Part shown: one piece after another, positions 10,176-22,525 of the stretch
Position numbering within the stretch: position 1 is the stretch's first letter
Layout of the letters: every line of letters begins with the position of its first letter
From: Chondrosia reniformis
Lineage: Eukaryota > Porifera > Demospongiae > Chondrillida > Chondrillidae
Length of the DNA: 64,000 nt
Direction of reading: 5' to 3'
Assembly (NCBI GenBank): GCA_947172415.1
Contig: OX359189.1
Coordinates: forward strand, 8,756,501 to 8,820,500
Program-made: the position numbers and the translations under genes
The notes under the pieces: generated by a model
What the model saw: only the letters and a program-made list of their open reading frames with translations
Databases searched by the model: none
What the model was told of the DNA's origin: nothing

Positions 10176-13100
10176 CTATAGCAGAGGAAATGATATGAGC
10201 AACAGGATATGTATATAGAGTAGCAAAACAAATGTGTAAGATTTGCTTTACTTCCTATTTTAACTTGTTCATGTTGTATACCATAGAATACCAGCTTGTT
10301 GCCATGGCAATGGGGTATAAATAGATATATATACAAACTATATACGTAGAACACCATATTTCAAAGAATATGCATGTCTAAATGAAGTCAAGGAAGCATA
10401 AAAGAGGATAGACTTACATTTTCTTACATTAGATTTAGAAGTACAAGTTACATAAAAAGAGGTGGCATACCTCATTATTCTTACTGACTGTTTTAGAAGC
10501 TTCATCTGACATTTTGGTTTCCTTGCTTGTCTAATGAAGTTAGAGAGTAATGTAATTAATACCTTTACTTCAATTTTTAATATATTGTCTGAGGAATTAA
10601 AGAGACCAGTAACCATGTTATAAATCTGTATTATTATACTGTATATAGACATATATACATAAGTACAATGTATTAACCTCTATAACATCTGGAACAGTCA
10701 AATGTGCTGCAGGTGTCTCCTCTTCATTGATTTCAGCAAGATAGCAAGTGGGTTGTTGTGGCTATAAAGATGAATACAAATATATAACAGAACATAGGGC
10801 TGTAGAGGTATAAGTTTGAACTAGAATACGGTATTAATTTATAAGGTATAATTAAGACTTGGGTTGAAATTTCTAGCATTTGTTAAAATATTTTAAAGGA
10901 TAGACTTGGGTTGAAATTCCAAAGACTTGAAAATATTGCTGTTGTTGCTGTATATTTAGTAAGAAGAACAATATGAGTATTAATACTGTTAATGACAATA
11001 AAATGTGAAATCTGCAAAACAAAAAGTTAAATATTGCATTCCATGGTCATTACATGGTCAAACATAAAGATATTGGTATACTATGTACGTGTGCACATCA
11101 AAGTGAAAGGGCTGCTAAACATATTATACTGTATACATACATATGTATGGTAGGCACGGAAATTATCTTTACGTGGGTAGTTGTAACTACCTGAACATTG
11201 ATTAAAAGTACCGTTATTTGAAAATGAAGTACTGCATGGTAGCCAAAAATAAGTACTAATATGTACGTAGGTGCAAGTTCAATACATGTACAGAAACCAT
11301 ATGTATATGATATAATATTCCAAATACTAAAAAGCCAATTAAAGCAACTGTGGCAACTATCTTCCAAAAGATATCTCACGGGAAAACCTTATAAATAAAC
11401 ATGTACATATGTAGGTACTTCTATATCTTGAGGCTTGCTCTGTACAGGTATTGAGGACTTTGGAGACACAGCATGTTCATCATAACATTGACCGTCTGAT
11501 ACTAAAACTGGAGATTCGATTGCCTCCTAAAATTTAATAAATAATCATGAATTATAAATATATTTGAAGGATAATTTATTTGAATTGAGAGAGCATGGTA
11601 GTAAGAACATATATATTTTCTATTAAGTGAATGGCCTAAATAATAAATTTATATACCTTTTCAGTATACTATCACCATTACTAACATACTATATATGGGT
11701 TATACATTCAACTACATGTGTATTTGAAGACCTTTTTATGTACACATTAAAACTATCAAAACATGCTCTACAAAGTTAAGTCATATTTTCCTGTACCTCA
11801 CAGTCACTCTCCTCCTCAACCATCACAGGTGAAGGATAGTTTGAAGATGGCTGCTCCTTAATATCTTCTTTATGTCTTATATCCCTAACTAACAAACAAT
11901 CTTTCAACTGTCTCCTCTTCTTGTAACAAATGATACCAATGATGACTAATATTATTATACAGATTACCACTAGTACTGGAAACCAAATGCACCAACAAAC
12001 AGAGCATGATTGACTAGCTGAATCTGTAGAGTCAAATTGTGTGTACAGAAAAACATGAAACATACTGGCTATTTGAAAGATATTAATTAAGATGTGCTTT
12101 ACTAACTACAGTGAAGCCCTCTCCACTGATACCCCTAAAAACGACCATCAACTGTATACACCGACTGCTACGTCAGATCCCAAATGAAATTACATTAGCT
12201 AGCGTACAAACTAACCCCCGAAATGCAGAAACCCCTAGGCCTGTATTCCATAAAGCAGATGGCTTGTTGTCCCTAAAATATATTTAACATATACATACGT
12301 ATAATGTAACAATGGTAGTTTATTAATTAATTAATTGACTATATGGGTTACTCTTTCAGATATTTATCAGTTTAATCTTAGATAATTAACATCTAGTTAC
12401 CTGTATGTAAGATCTGTGTGACATTGCCACTTGTAATACTTGGGTCTTCTCTACAATAAACTCTAACTCCAATCTCATAAGATGTACCAGGATATGTATA
12501 TGTACAAGAATTATATAACTATACTGATATCAACAGTCAACATATATTATTGTACCCTTTGCATATTAATTCATATGATTAGACTATTATAAAAGTGCTA
12601 TTTTGGTAGTAACTCATTTACCTCTTGTTTTCACAATAAGTGTAAATACACTACTGACAGTTTGATTTTCTCCACAATCAGCTACAACTCCAATCTCATA
12701 AGATGTACCAGAAGTAAGACCTTCAATAGTGTAGGATGTTTCATTAGTGGTTGTATTCCTCAAACTAGATCCATCTCCACTCTGTTGCCATGTTACCTCA
12801 TACATGAAGGTACAGTTCTCAAAACACTCATCACTGTGGGACCACATCAGGGAGATACTTGTATCAGAAGGGACAGATGTGAGTGAGGTTGGAGGAAGGG
12901 GAGACTCTGAAGGTACATATACAAGATATTACACAAGCTAGACAAAATAGGATGATACGTTATTACTATGTACTCACCTCTAACTCTCACAGTCACAGGT
13001 TCACTCTCCTCCATACTACCATCAGCATACACAACAGCACAAGAGTAGTTAACCTCTCCATTGAGGAAGACACTCTTTCTTGTTGTCACACTCACAACTG

Positions 13101-15459
13101 TCTCAGTATTATTCTGGGATACAACCAGGTGGTATGTATCAGGTAGATCAATCCTCTCTCCATCCTTCATCCACACTACAGGACTGGTCTGATTGAAGAT
13201 GGGTCCACTTGATGTAGTATCATTTATATCATGATGATGACAGGTGAGTTGGACTTGTCTGTCAAAACAGACTGGATCAGCAGAAGAAATGTAAGCGATA
13301 GGTATTCCTATAGCAGAAAAACGTGATGTATACGTACGTATATCTATACAACATACTATCATAATTATTCTAGAGAGCATATATATCTGATTATTAATGA
13401 CAGGAGCGGCTAAACATGAACAATGAAGGGCCAAATATATTAAACAAAACTCACTGACAGTAGTGAATCCCAATGATAACGGATCGCTAACAACATCTTC
13501 ATTTCCAGCATATTCAGCCGTTATGTTAACTTTATATTCTGTATCACTCATCAACCCATCTATTACTACTGGATCACTGGAGGGGAAGGTACCATTCTGT
13601 AGTTGTGTCACATCAGGTACTCCATTGATCACAGGATACCAAACAACATGATATTGGAAAGTGTGACGAGAATAACATTCCATATTTGGAGTGTGTTCCA
13701 ATGAGCACTCTATACTATTTGCTTTTGGCTGTATTCTTATTACATTAGGAGGTGTGATCTCTATATATGGTGAGAATAAAGATGGCATGGTCAATGTATA
13801 TGTACACGTCTTTAATAATTTGTTGCATAAGTTGCAGTATATTAATGCTAAATCTAAGTAAGTCCATATTCTAATCATATGTACAAAGAAATAAAATGGT
13901 AAAAATATTAAAAAGAATTAAAAGCATAGATTCTTGCATCTGTCTCTTTATATTCATTCTTTAATCTTCATTTACTCTTCCTCTTTATAATCCAGTATAT
14001 TCATTCTTTCATTTACTCTTCCTCTTTATAATCCAGTATATTCATTCTTTCATTTACTCTTCCTCTTTATAATCCAGTATATTCATTCTTTCATTTACTC
14101 TTCCTCTTTATAATCCAGTATATTCATTCTTTCATTTACTCTTCCTCTTTATAATCCAGTATATTCATTCTTTCATTTACTCTTCCTCTTTATAATCCAG
14201 TATATTCATTCTTTCATTTACTCTTCCTCTTTATAATCCAATTATTGGTGTCTTTTGCCCCAGGTTGAAATATTGTAATATTTGAATTACGTAGGTACGT
14301 ACTACTAAAGCTCAGATACGTATGTCTATTTTAACAGGGCTGGAGCCAGCTCTTTTTAAGTGGGGAGGCGCCAGTGAGGTTTCTGTTACCATAATTATCC
14401 AGTTATATTATCCAGTGAATGGAGTGCAGTAACACCGTGATCTTCAAACTGCTTACACGACTTATAACCGTGCACAATTGCAAATCCGTGAATAAAGTGC
14501 CCAAAAAAAATCAAAGTCTGGGAACGTTTCCAGAATACTATAATTATTATAATAGATACACCTTCTTTCGTATATAAATTGTACCACAGCACTAGACGAT
14601 GATAAAGTCATGACAAAATGGGGTGTCTTTCTTCTCACACTGTTTATCCTGCCATCCCCCTACATGCATAGGCAAACCTTTACTTCTGAAGGTCAACCCT
14701 TTTACATATAAATAACTTGCATGGTACTTCTTAAGCTAATTGCATGAAATAATGAAATATTATGAAATTAGCCATTGCACTATTCTCAATCCATATAGGG
14801 AACCTTTTGTGTAAGAATATTAAATACATTTTATACAAGTAGCTATACTGTATATGGAATTCATATAGTATCACTCAAACTCAAAGTATTGTTATACTGT
14901 GAAACCTAATGTGCCCAGCTTGGGAGCAGCTGAACCTGGTAATATATATTAGAGAGGTAGCTGTATTATATACCCACTATACACATAATTTTGCTGGACT
15001 CTAAGAGCCCACCATATAAAGTAATTCACCACTCTATTTAGGTAACTGTTTACCAGTTGCAGGGCTTTACTTAATAATTCAAGTAATATAAAATCTTGTT
15101 GAGAAATATATATCAATTACATGTGTACAAACAAACAAACTCACCAGGTGGATCTACAGTAACTTCATTACTGATGACTCTATTTGGATCAGATGTACCA
15201 CGAGTGACATCAAATGTGAAACATCTGTAAGTGTACACTTTATCCTCAAACTCTTCTCTGGTCACATTGATAGTCAGAGTAGTAGTAGTTGTACTAGTCT
15301 CAACTGACTGATGAGTGGTACTAGCTGATGTACCAAATCTAGTTCCATTTCTCTCCCACTCAAGACGAATATCTCCATCAAGTACAGGATGTGTACATGT
15401 TAACTTGTAGGGTTGACCAAAACAAAGAGGACTTGATGGAGTAGTGAGTGTAACCGTAG
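10056..15459 (-). CDS. Receptor copy B: Ig-FN3-Ig-FN3 membrane receptor with tyrosine-motif tail
   Basis: Spliced gene; exons in transcript order: Ig1 15145-15459, FN3-1 13455-13760, Ig2 12978-13307, FN3-2 12622-12906, TM plus proximal tail 11797-12023, then tail cassettes 11419-11526, 10678-10761, 10471-10530, 10056-10175. Ectodomain exons all start and end in phase 1; tail exons are phase 0. The membrane span is CIWFPVLVVICIIILVIIGI followed by CYKKRRQ. Tail tyrosines include CYDEH, CYLAEI and, in the last exon, SYYADL (fits the ITIM pattern S-x-Y-x-x-L) and VYDEV. It probably acts as a surface receptor signalling through SH2 proteins (inference). Caution: the expected signal-peptide exon (about 15,690-15,742, by comparison with D) reads hydrophobic but has ATT instead of ATG and no donor, so expression needs another start or the copy is decaying. 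Confidence 0.65.
12401..12491 (-). pseudogene. 3' fragment of an FN3 exon inside copy B
   Basis: Between the TM exon and FN3-2 of B lies the C-terminal third of an FN3 exon (PGTSYEIGVRVYCREDPSI...), ending in the same CAG|GTAACTAG donor used by FN3-2 of copy E. Its 5' part and acceptor are missing. It is probably the end of B's original FN3-2 exon, left behind when another FN3 exon took its place. Confidence 0.65.
13949..14240. repeat. 41-bp minisatellite, about 7 units
   Basis: One 47-bp variant unit followed by six 41-bp units containing TTCATTTACTCTTCCTCTTT, almost identical to each other. It lies in the B intron between Ig1 and FN3-1. Confidence 0.9.
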
Positions 15460-16043
15460 CTTCAGCTATGTATATTAGATCATTCTGATCAATATACAAA
15501 CATTGGTTTAATATGCATACATATCACAGATCACATATATAATACATAGGACAAACAGTGAGAATGTGATTACGTATGTACGCATATATATTGTAAATTT
15601 TAATGATATTACAATGCACTATGATTAAAACTAATATCATCATGCTATCAAATTAAAAAGTAAATAATAAGTAAATAATTTGTGTCAACAATAAAACAAA
15701 CAGCATAGCAAGAATAGGACAAGGGAAAGTAATAAAATTGGCCAATATTACACTTTATTATTGACCAATGAACATTCTTTGAACTGTCAATTAAGACGCA
15801 CAAGGTCTAAAAGCTCTATTAGTATTATTTATTGTGAATATTTGAAATTGTTATGACTGCTCAAAATTCCAAATATTAATATAAATATTACACTGTTTAT
15901 GGTAACATTTGGTTTCTAATGTTAAATTAAACTAAGACTATGGGTAAGCATCTTTCAAACATGGCAGATATCACTTATACTATGATGGATATACGAAGGT
16001 GACCTCCCTTCTCCTTTAAACTTTGGATATAACATCGCATATA
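15460..16043. other. Region upstream of copy B, with a dead signal-peptide exon
   Basis: On the minus strand about 15,690-15,742 reads ILLLSLVLFLLCCLFY and aligns with the signal-peptide exon of D (24,722-24,761), but the initiator is ATT and there is no GT donor. The remainder shows no gene; 15,750-15,850 matches 6,350-6,420. Confidence 0.45.
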
Positions 16044-16511
16044 CAGTCGACTCCACTTATAACGAACTCGCTCATAACGAATTTTGGGTTATAACAAACG
16101 ATTGTCAAAAAACAATTTCCTGTCCATTCAATTCCTTTCTGTTTATATCAAACAACCCTAAACAAACTTCTATTATAATGAACGTGTTAACTTATGATTA
16201 TGTATGTGTTTAGCCAAAAATGGCTTTATTTATCATTCTTAAACCAAAGTTACTGGACGAAGTGGATAAAGGGAGGAAGGAGAAGGGTATTTGTGACGAA
16301 TTTTCAGTTGAAAAGTCCACCCTGAGTACCATTAATATACTATTTTACGTAATTTTAATTTTGTAAGCATTCTACTGTATTCATACTGCACTGATAAGTA
16401 GTTTATTTGTATAGTTATATAACAAATAAAGTACATTTGGTTATAAAGAACTTCTTTTATAAAGAACAATTATGCTGGGATTTTGGTGTTCGTTATATCA
16501 GGAGTCGACTG
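16044..16511 (+). mobile_element. Tigger/pogo-like DNA transposon remnant
   Basis: Terminal inverted repeats start CAGTCGACTCC and end GGAGTCGACTG, with similarity running on to the ATAACGAAC text on both sides. Inside (about 16,240-16,335, plus strand) a short frame reads KPKLLDEVDKGRKEKGICDE then FSVEKSTLST. This matches the N-terminal helix-turn-helix (CENP-B/psq type) of Tigger/pogo transposases. The rest of the transposase is missing, so this is an internally deleted copy. Confidence 0.75.
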
Positions 16512-16681
16512 TTTAACAAAATGTATTTTATAAACACAATACATGCAACTTACAAAGAGAAAATGAATGCGTCAAGAAGATTGAAAGTAGTATACATTGT
16601 GTACAGAGAGACATCTATCTTGTGTTTGATGTGTTAGTACTGTATATGTTGACCTACATGAATAAGTGTAGAAAATAATTA

Positions 16682-16878
16682 CAGTGCAACCTTGATTATC
16701 CGAACCTCGCGAATGAGCCCAGTGCATCTGCCATTTTAGTGTATACGGATACGGATAAACCGAGGTCGGATATACGAGGGCCTAAAGTATCATGGGGAAT
16801 ACGATTTAGATCAATTTCGTTCGGTTAATTAAATAAGGTTGTCAGTTAACTCAAGGTTGGTTAAACCAGGGCCCACTG
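16682..16878. mobile_element. Short Tigger-like MITE with TA flanks
   Basis: It begins CAGTGCAACCTTGATTATCC and ends GGGCCCACTG. A TA dinucleotide lies on each side (16680-16681 and 16879-16880), as expected for pogo/mariner-type insertion. The TIR match is only moderate; no coding capacity. Confidence 0.6.
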
Positions 16879-17437
16879 TATTAAGATGTTGGAAAAGTAT
16901 TCGTTGACGGTAATTGCGGATAAAGAGCACAATATTAATCCTTATTTGTGCTTTACATGTAATGCATAAACATGTTTATGTTATTATAATCAATGGTGGA
17001 ACAAGTGTTCAGTTATCCGAACTTTTCAGAACTTCTGTGAAGAAAATTCTAGTCCAGTTTCACTTTCAAGTATATCTGTTTTGAGCTATATAGAGTATAG
17101 CAAAGTTTAGTATTATGTACATATATACAGCAGTCAAACATTGCTCAACTGTGAGATGTCTCTGCTGAGAATTACTGTAGCTGTTAAGAAGCTGCTAATA
17201 CTGTTCATTGACCTCTTTCAACTTTATAAGGCATCCATTATAAGAATAGTATAATTAAAGGTCAGCCATTTAACATGTACTGTTCAGCCTCCTTTAAAAT
17301 ACAGCTCCTTCATTAGTGCAAGTTACATAAAAAGGGCTAATGCAAACAAAACAAATAGTCTTTTATAACTAAGGTGAATGATACACAAGTTGTAATAAAT
17401 TTAACTATTTATAGTCTTTATATAACCTGAGATAAAA

Positions 17438-17812
17438 CCTGCCACTTCCACCTGTCCCTCCCAACCTGCCCCTTCCACCTGTCCCTCCCAACCTGCCACT
17501 TCCACCTGTCCCTCCCAACCTGCCACTTCCACCTGTCCCTCCCAACCTGCCACTTCCATCTGTCCCTCCCAACCTGCCCCTCCCACTATGTCCCTCCCAA
17601 CCTGCCCCTCCCACTATGTCCCTCACAACATGCCCCTCCCACTATGTCCCTCCCAACCTGCCCCTCCCACTATGTCCCTCCCAACCTGCCCCTCCCACTA
17701 TGTCCCTCCCAACCTGCCCCTCCCACTATGTCCCTCACAACCTGCCCCTCCCACTATGTCCCTCACAACGTGCCCCTCCCACTATGTCCCTCACAACGTG
17801 CACTATGTCCCT
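17438..17812. repeat. 27/28-bp C-rich minisatellite
   Basis: About 13 units of two related types, one with CCTGCCACTTCCACCTGTCC and one with CCTGCCCCTCCCACTATGTC, arranged in two blocks. The long open frames over it on both strands are repeat artefacts. Single or partial units lie at the equivalent positions 7,139-7,190 and about 35,110-35,155. Confidence 0.9.
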
Positions 17813-18019
17813 TTTGTAATGTATAGTTACAAGAGCTATGCATTGTTACATATATAACATTTGTGCAGCAAATTACATAACATAAGAACATAATTGACAT
17901 AATGTATATAAAACAGTTAATTGACTAAATGAATAAATGACATACTTACTTAAATACGTATTAATGTATGCAACATATTAGGTAAACATTAGTCTCACAC
18001 ATTATGTATATACATATAA

Positions 18020-18430
18020 CATGCATGCCAAGGATTCACAGAAGATCAAGATAAAGAAACGAGGCAATGCTGCAGCAGTTCTGGGGACCTCATCCCTGAT
18101 GGACAATGTATTTATCTGATTTATTATTTAGAGCAGTGTTTTGAGGCACTGCAGTTTTAATTGTATTATTGCTTCATATTTCTTTAACAATGAACAAATT
18201 ATTATTTTTTGTATGTAATATAAAAATTTGTCAAAGTACTAACTTAAATATATACACAAATATATACATAATATGAAAAAAAAAAAAAAAGACTCCCAGG
18301 ATCACTGATAAAAGGTGGAATTCCCAGAAACGGCTGTCCGACCCAGTGGAGAAGAAGAAAAAAGAAGGAAGAAAAGACTCCTGTATCTTCATCCAAAGCT
18401 CTCTTCAGGTTTAGTTCCCCTATAGGCTCT
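18020..18430 (-). mobile_element. Non-autonomous element, longer copy
   Basis: On the minus strand the end reads GGGGAACTAAACCTGAAGAG and continues through TTTATCAGTGATCCTGGGAG and an A/T run to near 18,020. The same sequence, with its middle deleted, lies on the plus strand at about 55,440-55,615. Two copies in opposite orientation with different internal lengths indicate a mobile element; family unknown, boundaries approximate. Confidence 0.55.
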
Positions 18431-19359
18431 TTTTACAGAATAGGCATATAGCATGTAGGAAAATGGTATCTTAGATTTTTCATGCATACATGTAAACATG
18501 AATGTATGAACCAAACCAGACTATAAATTAATCTACATACTAGTGTGGATACATAAAATGATAGAATCAAATTGTTGATCCAATATTAACTGATTTTTAG
18601 AATAATTATTCATCATTCGACCAACCAGTATCTACGTATACTAGCTAGTAATCACGTTTTCATAGTATATCTAATCAATGGCAGTAACATTTGGGAAATT
18701 TACATTGACTGATTATTAGTTCACTGATACAGTATGTACATACTGTATTTTTATTTCAATTTTGTTTCCTATATTTTCTAATTGATAATGCATGAATGGG
18801 CTGGCATGTGACCATGCTCAGCAGGAAATGCTGATGTCAGCACATATGTACATTCCATTCGTAGTATATGATATATGTACAAAATTTCAAATTGCCTATC
18901 ACAAGACTTAGATAAATGGTCACCTTTCATCATGAGACCTATAGAGCTACACACCCATCTAGGGATTCCTCAGTTTTTATATATCAGCATTCATAAGAAC
19001 AATATTATTAGCAGGGTTTAGGAACTGATTTGAATAGGAGCAAGCCCTATTTAAATATATATACTGTAAATGGTCTTACATGAGTATGGGTTTGTCAACA
19101 TGTTTCAGTCAATCAACATTCTAAATATTTTCAGTACATGTACATACGTACGTATGTTCATATCATACAGTCAAAATATGAAAATTGTTCTCTTAGTCAG
19201 TCAATTATAGTGTCAATTATGCATAAATTAAACAAGCCTAATGCATTACATTATGTACAGTTACGTATGTTGATTTTGATTAGTTCAATCTTTCATGATT
19301 CAACTGATAATCAAACCACAAGTAATGACAGTCAAGAATTGTGAAAAGGGAAATATGAA

Positions 19360-19470
19360 AGAAGCAATTGCTGGGAATTGATCCCAGGACAGCATCACAA
19401 TCGCGTATCATTAATGCCTCACTCTCTAATTTGAATGTGTAAACAGGAATGAGGACCACCATATTATAGG
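19360..19470 (-). repeat. Possible tRNA-derived SINE remnant
   Basis: Minus strand shows TTAGAGAGTGAGGCATTAAT and, downstream, GGGATCAATTCCCAG, which resembles the A-side and the B box plus T-arm stem of a tRNA. The cloverleaf is not complete. A deleted version lies at 36,262-36,330. Confidence 0.35.
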
Positions 19471-20003
19471 GTCACCCCAAATAGACTATTACAAACAGGG
19501 AGAGACTGTGAGATTGACAAGGGAAGTATGTATTATAACAATTATGTTGGCCTGACACATGTTCATGTGTATTCAACAAAATATGAAATTGAGTATTTAA
19601 TAGTTCTGAAACAGAAATATATATATGAAATCAGTTTCAAAGTTGTGTATGCATACGTACATATGTACGTATATACAGTACGTAGGCAAATCATAAATAC
19701 ATAACTTGAATTTAAAACAAAACTTCAATTGTATGTAAGTACATATGTCGAAATAAAACAGTTTCAATTGGTTTATTATACATAATGTACATAAAACCAG
19801 ATTATTGTACTCGTATTCAATACTTGAAGAATAGAATAATTATGTAGCATATATCTTCATATATTTACTACAATAATGCTACACTTGAGTCCCATGCAAT
19901 AGTTAACAATTGGAAGCCATACAACAGCAAATATTAAATCAATCAGTACTTTGTTATTTCTCACATATGATTGTGTGCAAACATCAATGGCACATGTACG
20001 TAA

Positions 20004-20395
20004 ACAAGTAGTTCGAGTTTAAAAACTCGTGGGGCTGCCGCCCCCGAATTAACTCGAACTACTTGGCCGCATCGTTGGGATTTAATATATATATTCGTAA
20101 TGCTAACGATTGAGGACGCTTAAGTGTCCTGAACTTTATAAATAACGATGGAAAAGCTTCGTTAACTAAAGCTTCCTGAACGCCGCCATTTGCAAAAACG
20201 ATATATTGACGTATAAATTAAGTGTAACAATAGTTACGTATGAACTCGTATTATACATATATAGACGTATAAAATAAGTGTTATAATAGTTGCGTATGAA
20301 CCCGTATTATATATATATCTTTCCGTAACATGAAGCCGTACAACGTAATCGGCAAATGAAAACAATATAAGGGCTGCCATAGGCAGCCCCTAAAA
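20004..20395. mobile_element. Palindrome-containing element
   Basis: It starts with a 15-bp perfect inverted repeat (CAAGTAGTTCGAGTT at 20005-20019 and its complement at 20051-20065) around a GC-rich core GGGGCTGCCGCCCC, and ends with another hairpin, GGGCTGCCATAGGCAGCCC, near 20,370. A truncated copy lies at about 38,388-38,560. It is far more GC-rich than its surroundings. Probably a MITE; class unknown. Confidence 0.5.
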
Positions 20396-22339
20396 AATAA
20401 TGTTTAAATAGAATATATACGGTACAGACAAGCCATCTACTGAAACTTGAATACCTGTACTGAAGTTTTCATACACAAAACCAAATTCAATAAGATAATC
20501 TCATCAAATATATATAATTATAAATTGAACTGTTTATTAATACATTTAGCATGTTTTTTGAGAACATTAATACAATTAGTGTATTTATACTACTGTATAT
20601 AAACTTCACATATATAAAATACATACAAGTGTTTAAAACATACAGTATAATGCTGGCTAATATGTACAATTTTAATGTATATATTAATTATATACTCCAT
20701 GAATTGGATCAGTGCTGCCAATTGAATGAAAGGCTGACATTGTCAAGGAGCACATTAACAACTGCTATTGTCAGCCAATACTGTTCTCTATGCTTTCAAT
20801 GTACATACATACATGTTAAAACCTTTGTATAAGTAATGAAAATAAAATGGAAAATTCAGTTTTATAATCAGTAAGGTAGTGTTGAGCATATGACCTTCTC
20901 CCTTATCAATAGTACAAGCTTCCTATGGACACACACAGTCATTCAATGCATAGCAACAGAGAATGGATGAGCATAATGTATTACATTATATGACCATTAG
21001 CAAAATTGATTAGCAGTGTAAATATGTAACATATCCAACATATCCATAGAGAGAAAAGGAGCAATGAAATTAATTCATAATCATAAGAGACAAAGCCTGT
21101 TCCTCATGTATATGTATGTGAGGTATATGATCAAGTAGGAAAAGGAACTACCTGGTACTAACTTGCATGCATTAATACACTATACAGTCTATATGGACTA
21201 GGAGGAATGCTTATATAGGTATGTATTACGGGTCTACTGGTCAATGTAAAGAAGACACATAAGGAATGGGAATACCACAATTTGAAAGGAAGACCTATAT
21301 ATACATGTTTCGTGACCTCTTTCTTCATTTAGGGATATTACTGAATGAGTTTCTACACATAGCTAGGGACACCATTTTAGTTAGAAAGGAGATACAAAAA
21401 TAATACATGAATAATTCAATCGACACATACTACATGCATAGCTACAGGTAAACCCAAAAATACAGAATATGTTAAAGATAACACTATAGGGTATACAGGC
21501 TTAACCGTTACACCTTATGTTTTTGTACACATACTCCATGGGTTTGAAGGACTAAATTATGAACTACAACCGACTCCTGTATTCGAGGTTATAATCGATA
21601 CGATATGCTTTAGCTGAACAGATATAGATTGATATAGTAGTAAAGCTGCTGATTCAAAGATATCATTAGTCTGGCCCGCTAGACCCAACTTCTCGCCTCC
21701 TACTGTTGTCGCGGCAGAAGAATTTTGAGACGTAATTCGCGCACTTACGTATTCTACTCACACGACTGACTCACCTCAGGCACCCCCACGATGAATAGAT
21801 TGTACAATTAATATAAATTGTTATTACAATTTTAGGGCAAGAACGTTTGAGCCTTCGTGTATTTTGTAGTTATATAAACTATTACATACCTTGGGATCGT
21901 CTTTTTAACACTTCTTGGCAAAGGAGAGTATTTCCGCTTACAAGGCAAAATGGATGACACTGAACTGAACACACAAAAGTCATTAGATCAGTTCCTGTAA
22001 ATGTACAAACACAAGTGTTTTGAGAAAAAAAGTAAAATGGATGACAGACTATCCACTTTCCATATTTCCTTACAGTAACACTAGTACTGGTACATATATA
22101 TATAGTATACACAAACTGAACTGACCGTTTATCATTGTATATAGCTGATAATATGACTTCACCCTTTATAAATCCAACTCCAATACTTGTATCAGAAGAG
22201 ATGGATGTAAGTAATTATATAAGTGAAGTTGGTGGATATGGTTCATGAAACTGGTTCATGTACTCCTTTAGTGTGATATTGATATGTAGTCCAGTGACAG
22301 TTGATAGAAAAACTCTCTTACATCATCATCAGGTGTTAT

Positions 22340-22467
22340 AATATGATCCCATTCTCCTCTATAACATATCAGATAAGTATATCTCCACTGCTCCCTCCCA
22401 GTGGAGGAACAGTATATCAAATAATTCTGTGTCCAAACATACTCCATCAGGTAGATCAGTCAGTTGA
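22340..22467 (-). pseudogene. Relic of a K/H/I/J-type Ig1 exon
   Basis: Blocks corresponding to CTGCTCCCTCCCAGTGGAGG and CCATCAGGTAGATCAGTCAG match the Ig1 exons at 42,107 and 51,162, but the frame is broken. Its position downstream of D shows that the two receptor subfamilies were once interleaved here. Confidence 0.6.
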
Positions 22468-22525
22468 AGATGTATATAAAACTTAAAATTTGATTAGCAT
22501 CATGTTAATAAATTACTAAAACTGA

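Larger units (their letters stand above)
17813..22339. repeat. Segmental duplication: long downstream spacer, copy 2
   Basis: No host gene is seen. This is the fullest spacer copy, parallel to 6,500-8,700 and 34,900-40,790. It contains insertions annotated separately (18,020-18,430; 20,004-20,395) and a tRNA-like patch near 19,360-19,470. A conserved donor-bearing block starts at 21,890. Confidence 0.6.

Noticed and set aside
10862..10960. Possible additional tail cassette in B (QQQQYFQVFGISTQ)
   Set aside because: The acceptor is plausible and the text is kept in E (about 28,430-28,505), but no acceptable donor follows in frame, so it was not annotated as an exon.
12747..12941. Plus-strand open frames such as MVVFLKLDPSPLCCHVTSYM, repeated at many FN3 sites
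   Set aside because: They are antisense shadows of the minus-strand FN3-2 exon; they recur only because that exon is duplicated.
12847..13878. A single 343-residue minus-strand frame
   Set aside because: It runs through an intron; the internal splice sites at 13,307 and 13,455 separate a real Ig2 exon from a real FN3-1 exon.
14395..14592. Minus-strand frame of 65 residues next to GGGGAGGCGCCAG
   Set aside because: No domain, no homologous frame at the sister loci, and no splice context.
17401..17857. Several open frames on both strands with regular Pro/Ser or Gly-rich repeats
   Set aside because: They are frames of a C-rich minisatellite open on both strands; no splice or start context and no conservation in the sister spacers.
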